A stretch of DNA of 6,651 bases, taken from assembly GCA_007123335.1 (NCBI GenBank), contig SKLG01000422.1, positions 1 through 6,651 on the forward strand. The letters are read 5' to 3'. Below are positions 1 to 5,654 of the stretch, piece by piece. The notes under the pieces were generated by a model. The model saw nothing but the letters and a program-made list of their open reading frames with translations. It made no database searches and had not been told where the DNA came from. How positions within the stretch are numbered: position 1 is the first letter of the stretch; every line of letters begins with the position of its first letter. Position numbers and translations under genes: made by a program. The DNA is from Anaerolineae bacterium (lineage in GTDB: Bacteria > Chloroflexota > Anaerolineae > UBA1429).

Positions 1-2
1 AA

Positions 3-1181
3 ATCATCCCTGCTGACGACATCTCCTCGCCGTTCAGCAAGGCATTGGACGAGCTTGAACTCTAGGCCGGTCAGATCAGCGATCTCGCAACCATCCACGG
101 TGACGATCTGTCGGCCCGGATCCACTTGCACCCGATTGCCGGCAAAGGGCTTTATCTGCCGCACATAGTCCAAAAAGAGCGAAGAAAAGACATTGCCTCT
201 GGCAGCCCATGCTCCGCCAATGAGCCCCTTCAGGGTCAAGTTGCGCATCGCCTCTCTCGACTGAGACCCAACAGCTAACCCGGAAGCTATGCGGTCGAGG
301 GTGCGGCGTTCTTGGGCAGTGAGACTGCGCCAGATCGCTGCGCATTCGCTATGGACGCCGCGGTTGACCAGGTAATCAGGGGATTCGTTCATCGATGCAT
401 CATTGGCCACGCGAAATACAGCCCGCAGCAGGCCAGGATGCCCGCCACTGATGCGGACAACCTCCTCGGCACGATTGGAAGACAAGGATGTCCCATAGCG
501 CGCTTGCAGACGATGGAGCATGAACTCGGCATCGTCACGGTTGTAGGGACCCATCCACAACGTGTTCATGGCGATCAGATCGCCCAGGGCCTCTGTGTCC
601 GCCGGATCTGCAGAAAAGAACTCTAGCGGTCTGCGGGTGGCCAGTACGTACATGACACGGTACTTGTGATCGTCACGGAGAGCGCGCAGCCCGGCGTAGG
701 CCGAGGCGTTCAAGTCAGGAGCCAGACTGTCCAGCTCATCAAGGAAAAAGACCGGCCGGTAGCCAAGCTGCCCACACAGCAAGGCCAAGGCCCGGTCCAG
801 GTAGCGTAGGGCGAGAAAACGCGTTTCGCGCTGAGTAGCTCGCTTGTGCAGATCATCGATCTGTCCGCTGATCTTTTCATCGATGCCACGTTCTGTCAGC
901 GCCACGACCAATTGATGCAGGAACAACTCCCACAGTCCCCAACTAGAGCGCCGTAGCGCTTTGTTGGCGTCGACATAGATCGGCAGGAACTCTTGGGCAT
1001 CGCTCCCCAAATAGTGCTCACGGACATCATCGCGAGCCAAGAAGCGGAGCAGATTGGACTTGCCTACGCTACCTATGCCGACAAGCGCGCAGGATTCACC
1101 AGCCGCTACCAAGTCTAGCACCTGTTGGGCCAACTCGCGGCGGAACGTCAATGGCAGATCGAGCTTGGGGATGGGGCACAT
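3..1181 (-). CDS. AAA/STAND-type ATPase with C-terminal winged helices, the last of OmpR/PhoB type (3' end beyond the left edge)
   Basis: 393 residues are visible, beginning MCPIPKLDLPLTFRREL; no stop is reached before the edge. Walker A is GIGSVGKSN (Gly35-Ser42, Lys41). Walker B is PVFFLDELDSL (Asp148, Glu149). A sensor-1-like strand is YVLATRRP (about 178-185). GPYNRDDAEFML and ISGGHPGLLRAV (about 211-255) match the GGHP motif of ORC/CDC6-like AAA and STAND ATPases. Residues about 284-345 (IWRSLTAQERRTLDRIA to FSSLFLDYVRQ) fit the first winged helix usual after such ATPase modules. From about 350, NRVQVDPGRQIVTVDG then LTGLEFKLVQCLAERRG and VVSRDD match the start of an OmpR/PhoB-type DNA-binding domain (Trans_reg_C). 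The recognition helix lies outside the window. The layout parallels STAND regulators such as MalT (ATPase first, DNA-binding domain last) but with a different DNA-binding type. The protein is likely a nucleotide-dependent transcription switch; its effector and target are unknown. It is the last visible gene of the row. Confidence 0.93.
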   Translation of the reverse strand, partial: MCPIPKLDLPLTFRRELAQQVLDLVAAGESCALVGIGSVGKSNLLRFLARDDVREHYLGSDAQEFLPIYVDANKALRRSSWGLWELFLHQLVVALTERGIDEKISGQIDDLHKRATQRETRFLALRYLDRALALLCGQLGYRPVFFLDELDSLAPDLNASAYAGLRALRDDHKYRVMYVLATRRPLEFFSADPADTEALGDLIAMNTLWMGPYNRDDAEFMLHRLQARYGTSLSSNRAEEVVRISGGHPGLLRAVFRVANDASMNESPDYLVNRGVHSECAAIWRSLTAQERRTLDRIASGLAVGSQSREAMRNLTLKGLIGGAWAARGNVFSSLFLDYVRQIKPFAGNRVQVDPGRQIVTVDGCEIADLTGLEFKLVQCLAERRGDVVSRDD

Positions 1182-1186
1182 GCGAG

Positions 1187-1193
1187 TCCTCCC
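1187..1193 (-). promoter_or_regulatory. Ribosome binding site of the ATPase gene
   Basis: The minus strand reads GGGAGGA, 5 nt before the ATG at 1181, inside the 43-nt spacer that follows the TGA at 1225. The frame stays open further upstream, antisense to nothing useful, so this site is what decides the start. Confidence 0.8.
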
Positions 1194-1224
1194 TACACTT
1201 GTCTCCACATGGTTGATGACGCTA

Positions 1225-2856
1225 TCATTCGGCCAGCCAACCCGTGTCCGTTGTGGATGGCGGCCACACGTCCCCTGGGACCATCGAAAGGCGCTTGCAC
1301 AGTGCAGCGCCCAAGAGTAGCGCGCGCTCTCGTTGCGGTGAGTCCTCTCTCACCAGACACGCCACAAAGACCGCGTCAAACAAGAGCGCCCAATAATACT
1401 CACGAGCGTCGTCGCAGCCGGTGACATCGTTGGCGATCTTGCGCAAGCCCATCACTACACTACGAGCCTTTTCACCGTCAATGCCCAAAACGGGTTGGCA
1501 ATCTTGCGAATGGGTCTCGGGATTTAGGGCTTCAGGCCTCAGCAACATCTTTAGTAGCTCCAGGAGTTGATAGAGTGGAGCCGAATCAGATGTCTGACCT
1601 GCTGGGAAGGCCAGGCGAGTAAGGATGTCCACCTCTAGCTCCGCAAAATCGCGCAATATGTGCCCTGGCCCGGTGCGCTCAAAGTCGATGGCCCAGGCGT
1701 GAACGCCATCGACAAAGAGGTTATCTGCGTGCAAATCACCGTGGGTTATCGCTTCATACCACTCGGACGGACTTTTGTTGATATGGCTCTGCACCCAGGA
1801 GATAGGATTGATCAAGGGATGGGCAAACCCGGGAAGTCTGATCCGGCACGTGTCGGGAAACGCTTCCAATTTGTCAGCGAGAGCCAGATCGCGGTTATAA
1901 GCATCAAAGAGACATCCTTTTTGCATCCTGGGCTTTGAATAGTGAATCACGCCCCAAACTGCCCTAAAGAAATAATCCAAAGGTTGCAAGATCGTCTCCG
2001 CCTTCTGCATACTGCGGTAGAACTGCCTAAAGGGATGCGACCCAGCAGCCTGAGCAGATACGTTACCAATGAAAGCATAGGTTGCGCCACCCAGCTCCCA
2101 AGAGAGTATATGCTCCTTTAACTGAGCATAGAAACGCCCACCCAACTTGTCCTCAACGTAATCTCGATAGTTCCTCGCTTCCTTGTACATATCTGCTACG
2201 GGCGCGAACTTGACCACGACGGAAACGCCGCCCTGGGGATGCCCCATCGCGACAAAGGAATGGCCACGGGATACGCTTTGGAGGTCGGTCTCTTGGCCGC
2301 TGAGCATGGTCAAAGATAGGCGGGTTACCTCGGGAAAGAGCTGCCGCAGCACATCCTGGACGCACTCACAGGGAGGTCGCATACTCTCGTCCAAAAGCAC
2401 ACGGACGATGGTCGTTGCGTCAAAGTCATGCGGGAATTGTGGCATAAAGCCGCAAAAGCCGGCACAGTGCGAATGGAGGCCGTCACGAATAGCTTTTAAC
2501 AGATGCTCTGGAGGTTCGCTCTTGGAAAAATAGTCCACACCATACTCGTCACGGAGTCTACGCGTGAGTTCAATGTCCAGATGAGCAGAGTATATGATAC
2601 AACATGCTGGCCCAAGCGAGTCAAGCAACTCCAGTCCCATCCGATCAGAGGGATCATCGATGAGAGCCAGATCGATCACGGCGACGTGTGGCCGAAACGC
2701 CTTGGCTTTCTTCTTTGCCTCGGTGACAAGTCTCTGGCCACGACCGATCACACCCTCCGCCATGCAATCCGTACCATCAAGCATCGCCTGAATGTCTTCT
2801 AGCACCCTGGGATCATCGTCGATCACCAGCACACGGCCTGATTTGGGGATCCTCAT
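1225..2856 (-). CDS. Receiver domain fused to an APH/protein-kinase-like phosphotransferase (TCAD9-like)
   Basis: This protein has 543 residues. About 1-128 are a receiver domain: acidic residues Asp13-Asp15 in VIDDDPR, phosphoacceptor Asp62 in VIDLALIDD, Ser90 in IIYSAH, and Lys112, followed by Ser rather than the usual Pro. From about 150 the protein resembles the aminoglycoside phosphotransferase/choline-kinase branch of the kinase fold: Lys216 in VVVKF (ATP-binding lysine), Glu226 in YKEARNY (helix C), catalytic loop THGDLHADN (Asp374, Asn379), and metal-binding Asp391 in AIDFERTG. The C-terminal third is helical. All expected catalytic residues are present, so it should transfer phosphate from ATP to an unknown small molecule or protein. 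The KEARNYRDYV helix and HGDLHADN loop recall TCAD9 of NTP-dependent conflict systems; this is from memory. The glycine-rich loop is not obvious. Aminoglycoside resistance is unlikely given the receiver fusion and context. It follows the GAF kinase by 39 nt and precedes the ATPase gene by 43 nt. GC is lower in part of this gene (near 1920-2160). Confidence 0.92.
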   Translation of the reverse strand: MRIPKSGRVLVIDDDPRVLEDIQAMLDGTDCMAEGVIGRGQRLVTEAKKKAKAFRPHVAVIDLALIDDPSDRMGLELLDSLGPACCIIYSAHLDIELTRRLRDEYGVDYFSKSEPPEHLLKAIRDGLHSHCAGFCGFMPQFPHDFDATTIVRVLLDESMRPPCECVQDVLRQLFPEVTRLSLTMLSGQETDLQSVSRGHSFVAMGHPQGGVSVVVKFAPVADMYKEARNYRDYVEDKLGGRFYAQLKEHILSWELGGATYAFIGNVSAQAAGSHPFRQFYRSMQKAETILQPLDYFFRAVWGVIHYSKPRMQKGCLFDAYNRDLALADKLEAFPDTCRIRLPGFAHPLINPISWVQSHINKSPSEWYEAITHGDLHADNLFVDGVHAWAIDFERTGPGHILRDFAELEVDILTRLAFPAGQTSDSAPLYQLLELLKMLLRPEALNPETHSQDCQPVLGIDGEKARSVVMGLRKIANDVTGCDDAREYYWALLFDAVFVACLVREDSPQRERALLLGAALCKRLSMVPGDVWPPSTTDTGWLAE

Positions 2857-2863
2857 CTCCGTC

Positions 2864-2869
2864 CCTCCT
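2864..2869 (-). promoter_or_regulatory. Ribosome binding site of the receiver-phosphotransferase gene
   Basis: The minus strand reads AGGAGG, 7 nt before the ATG at 2856, within a 39-nt spacer after the kinase stop codon. No promoter-like element or convincing hairpin was seen in that spacer, so read-through from the kinase gene is expected. Confidence 0.85.
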
Positions 2870-2895
2870 GCCCATATCCGCTTCTTTGCGAGGGT

Positions 2896-5214
2896 CTAGG
2901 CCACTGGGATAGTGAAGGCGAAACAGGCGCCTTCGCCCAGGCGATTCCTCTCCAGCCAGATCTTGCCCCCATGCTGACGCACAATGAGATCGGCGATCAA
3001 CAGCCCCCGCCCTCGGCCAGGCTTTCCCGAAATCGGCTGATCGAAGAGCAGGCTCTCCATCTCCTTCGGCACCCCCGCCCCATTATCCTCTACCTCGATC
3101 TGGCAGAAACGGTACTTGACGTTCATGCGCACGCTGATGCGCGTCGGCCGGCCGGCGGGCCGATCCGCCTCTGCCGCGTTCCAGAGAAGATGGGGCAACA
3201 CGCGACGCAGCCACTGCTCATGCATGACGACACACGCGTCCACAGGATCGCGCCCGAAGGATATCTCGATATCAGGGTATCTGGCGTACATCTGCTCTAT
3301 CATCTGCTCAATGATCGACCGTACCCATGTGCAGTGTTTGGGAGCCTCACCCGGATAGAGGATCGTCACCTCCTCAGGCAGTTCCACCACACTCATACTT
3401 GCTGCCGCCTGGTCGATAGCGTCAAGGCGACGCAGCACTTCTTCGTCAAAATGGTGCTGGTGTCGCAATAGATATACCGACCGGCGTATTGCACCAACCT
3501 CGCGATTCACTTTGTGGGCCATATCTGCGCCCCAGGCCCCCAGGATGGCGATCGAGTTGGCCCGTACGAGTTCCCTTCGATGATCGGCCAGACGCAGCGC
3601 AAGAGTAGCCAGCTCGGCGAGGCCATACAGCGCTTTCACATCCGATTCATCAAAGGCCGCGGGCTGATCGCTCTCGATGGAGAGCACACCGAGTTGATTC
3701 TGGCCATCCATAAGCGGTAGGTCGAGCTCGGACTGGGTGCGAGCGTCCGACTGTCTATAGTCGGGGTCCGTGTTCACGTCGGGCACAAGCTGATGGACGC
3801 GGGCATGGATAGCGCGTCCTGCAACGCCAATGCGATGTTCAGGATCGCCCCCTTGCCTCACCGACCACCTCACGCCTCGTTCGACCCGAAGACTGGGAGT
3901 ATCTTGGTCTGGATAGATGCTCACCGTCTCAAGCTCCTCGGTGATGGGGTCATATAGGCTCAGCCCCACAAAAGATATGGGGTCCGACACCTTTTTCACC
4001 ACAAGAGCCACGATCTCATCGAGGACTCCTTGTAGATCCTTGGTGAACCCACGCATGATCGCGCGTGAAGCCTCGGATAACGCTTCAGCCTCTGAGGCCC
4101 GGCGGCGCTCGGCCTGGTACAGACGCGCGTTCTTGATGGCCACGCTCACATGGCTGGCAAACACCTCCGCAAGCCGGCCCTCGTAGGGGCTGAACTCGCG
4201 AATGGTGTCTTTGCTATAGATGGCCAGCACGCCAATGACGTCGCCAGCCGACAAGAGAGGGGCAAGGAGCACCGACCGCAGATTCTCTGCCTCTACCAAC
4301 TCCTGTAGGGCCCACGGTTCCTGGGTCAGATCGCGCACGTATCCGTAACGCTCGCCCTGTCGCACCGAGTCCAGAATCATCTGCATGATCTGGGCCGACA
4401 CCAGTCGCTGGCTTGTGTATTGGCGGCCCAGGCCACAGCTACCCCGAATCTGATATCTTGTATCCTCGCCCTCCCTGAGAAAAAGAGCGACGGCATCCGC
4501 GGCAAAAGCCTTGGCCGCCTGTTGCGCGATCTGCGGAAGCATGACGTCCATATCCATGGTCTCGGTGATCGCGTTCAGGCTCATCGTCATAGCTTCGAGC
4601 TGCCGAGCATGGCGTTCGCCCATTCGGGCGCCAATAGCCACGAGCTCGACAAGACTATCAAGGGCCATCTTATCCGTGTTCAAATAGAACCGTCCAGGTT
4701 TCGGAGGCCGATCGATGGGATCATAGATGATAATAAGCCGTTGTGTCTCGCCGATATCGACAGAGCTCAGCAGGGCGCGTCCTGCAACCAGAGGTTCAAG
4801 CCCTGGTATGATCTGGCCAAACTCCTGCTCGGGTCGCTCCAAAACCCTTGGTTCTCTGCTGGTCAGCACACGTTGGAACTCTTGGGTCGACACAATCACG
4901 TCCCCATAGGCCAGACGATCATCCCCGTGTGTAAACGTCACGACGAGAGAGGTATCCGATGCATGAGATCCCTGTACCTGGCAAGCCACCAGCGCACACG
5001 TGCTGCCCATGATCCGCACCAGATCCGGGAGAAAGAGTGCCAATATCGACTCTATATCCCTTCCCTCGGTCAACTGCGTTCTCTGGGCTTGTCTTACGAA
5101 GCGAGACATGGCGCGAGTCAGCGCATAGTAGTCGCCGGCATCCCGCTGTTCATCGGCTTCCCACAGAAGGCGAGTGGGATCACGCTGGGGCGGTCGTGGC
5201 TCGCCTGATCGCAT
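2896..5214 (-). CDS. Soluble histidine kinase with three GAF domains
   Basis: This protein has 772 residues, ending in TAG, with no hydrophobic membrane segment or signal peptide, so it should be cytoplasmic. Residues 1-50 are a charged lead. About 52-200 look like a divergent GAF domain. About 218-365 are a canonical GAF (SVLLAPLLSAGDVIGVLAI, then AEVFASHVSVAIKNARLY). About 390-545 are a third GAF (LDLPLMDGQNQLGVLSIES). Charged helices join the second and third GAF domains. The H box is GADMAHKVNREVGAIRR with phosphoacceptor candidate His567. HATPase_c follows: N box HLLWNAAEA (Asn679), G1 DNGAGVP (Asp710), G2 GRGRGLLIADLIVRQHGG (about 733-750), ending FTIPVA. GAF domains bind small ligands or mediate dimerisation; no bilin-type Cys-His site is apparent. 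The residue after the histidine is Lys568, not Glu/Asp, although the HxxN pattern of one kinase subgroup is kept (Asn570). The next gene carries a receiver domain and is a plausible phosphotransfer target. Confidence 0.96.
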   Translation of the reverse strand: MRSGEPRPPQRDPTRLLWEADEQRDAGDYYALTRAMSRFVRQAQRTQLTEGRDIESILALFLPDLVRIMGSTCALVACQVQGSHASDTSLVVTFTHGDDRLAYGDVIVSTQEFQRVLTSREPRVLERPEQEFGQIIPGLEPLVAGRALLSSVDIGETQRLIIIYDPIDRPPKPGRFYLNTDKMALDSLVELVAIGARMGERHARQLEAMTMSLNAITETMDMDVMLPQIAQQAAKAFAADAVALFLREGEDTRYQIRGSCGLGRQYTSQRLVSAQIMQMILDSVRQGERYGYVRDLTQEPWALQELVEAENLRSVLLAPLLSAGDVIGVLAIYSKDTIREFSPYEGRLAEVFASHVSVAIKNARLYQAERRRASEAEALSEASRAIMRGFTKDLQGVLDEIVALVVKKVSDPISFVGLSLYDPITEELETVSIYPDQDTPSLRVERGVRWSVRQGGDPEHRIGVAGRAIHARVHQLVPDVNTDPDYRQSDARTQSELDLPLMDGQNQLGVLSIESDQPAAFDESDVKALYGLAELATLALRLADHRRELVRANSIAILGAWGADMAHKVNREVGAIRRSVYLLRHQHHFDEEVLRRLDAIDQAAASMSVVELPEEVTILYPGEAPKHCTWVRSIIEQMIEQMYARYPDIEISFGRDPVDACVVMHEQWLRRVLPHLLWNAAEADRPAGRPTRISVRMNVKYRFCQIEVEDNGAGVPKEMESLLFDQPISGKPGRGRGLLIADLIVRQHGGKIWLERNRLGEGACFAFTIPVA

Positions 5215-5641
5215 CGCTCAACTCCTCGGGGTCAAAGGGCTTGTCAAAGTGGTCGATCACACCAAGCTTGTCCTTTAGCTCATCCTTTAGGGGATCGCTG
5301 GCCAGCGCAGAGAATGCGATGACGGGCACATTAGGATAGGTGCCCAAATCCTCACTCTGCACATACTCCCCCCGGCGAATCCGGCGCAACAGTTCTATGC
5401 CGGTGAAGTAATAGTCAATTCCTTCAAACTGGACGTTATCGATCTCCTCACACGTCTCGTGATTCCAGCTCTTGGGCGCGATCATCAGATCGAGCAGAAT
5501 AAGGTCAAACCGTTCCATGCTCAAACGTTGCGGAATGTCCTTTGCCGCCGAGAGCACGACATCCCAGTCGCAATGTGTTTCCAGATATCTTTTGACCGAT
5601 ACCAAATCCTGGTTGTCGTCAAAGATCAGCACCTTGGTCAT
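5180..5641 (-). CDS. Single-domain response regulator with an enlarged loop
   Basis: This 153-residue protein is a receiver (REC) domain with no output domain. It begins MTKVLIFDDNQD, with the acidic pair Asp8/Asp9. The phosphoacceptor is Asp51 in LILLDLMI, the conserved Ser is Ser111 in VIAFSAL, and the conserved lysine is Lys134 in FDKPF. All active-site residues are present, so phosphotransfer should work. The oddity lies between Asp51 and the Gly81 that starts helix 3 (TGIELLRRIR). A usual receiver has about 8 residues there; this one has 30, an insertion of roughly 22 residues rich in acidic and aromatic residues (Trp59, His61, Glu62, Cys64, Tyr77, Tyr78, Phe79). The ATG at 5641 was chosen for its strong ribosome binding site; an in-frame extension to 5779 would only overlap the kinase. 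It lies between two histidine kinases and its end overlaps the second by 35 nt. It may be a phosphate shuttle or a protein-docking switch; its output is unknown. Confidence 0.95.
   Translation of the reverse strand: MTKVLIFDDNQDLVSVKRYLETHCDWDVVLSAAKDIPQRLSMERFDLILLDLMIAPKSWNHETCEEIDNVQFEGIDYYFTGIELLRRIRRGEYVQSEDLGTYPNVPVIAFSALASDPLKDELKDKLGVIDHFDKPFDPEELSDAIRRATTAPA
5222..5228 (-). promoter_or_regulatory. Ribosome binding site of the GAF histidine kinase, inside the receiver gene
   Basis: The minus strand reads CGAGGAG, then 7 nt, then the ATG at 5214. The site lies within the last codons of the receiver gene, which ends 35 nt after this start. This supports the ATG at 5214 over later methionines and suggests translational coupling. 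Confidence 0.8.
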
Positions 5642-5644
5642 CGA

Positions 5645-5654
5645 TCTCCTCCTT
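5645..5654 (-). promoter_or_regulatory. Ribosome binding site of the receiver gene, overlapping the upstream stop codon
   Basis: On the minus strand the sequence reads TAAGGAGGAGATCGATG. The near-perfect AAGGAGGAG shares bases with the TAA of the upstream kinase and lies 4-6 nt before the ATG at 5641. It fixes the start of the receiver gene and argues against longer in-frame starts inside the kinase. The layout suggests coupled translation. Confidence 0.85.

Noticed and set aside
312..626. Plus-strand open frame within the ATPase gene
   Set aside because: The opposite strand encodes a continuous ATPase with Walker motifs and a winged helix, so this frame is incidental. The same holds for the frame at 76-345 on the minus strand.
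1225..2856. Aminoglycoside resistance gene
   Set aside because: The HGD loop is shared by the whole APH/choline-kinase superfamily. The receiver fusion, the length and the signalling neighbourhood point elsewhere.
2879..2890. Small inverted repeat (CGC/GCG) between the GAF kinase and the receiver-phosphotransferase genes
   Set aside because: Only a 3-bp stem with no T-run; far too weak for a terminator.
2971..3471. 166-codon open frame on the plus strand
   Set aside because: It is a shadow of the HATPase/H-box part of the GAF kinase, with no family resemblance.
4420..5208. 262-codon open frame on the plus strand
   Set aside because: It lies entirely antisense to the GAF kinase gene. The predicted protein has no recognisable motif, and long antisense frames are common opposite GC-rich genes.
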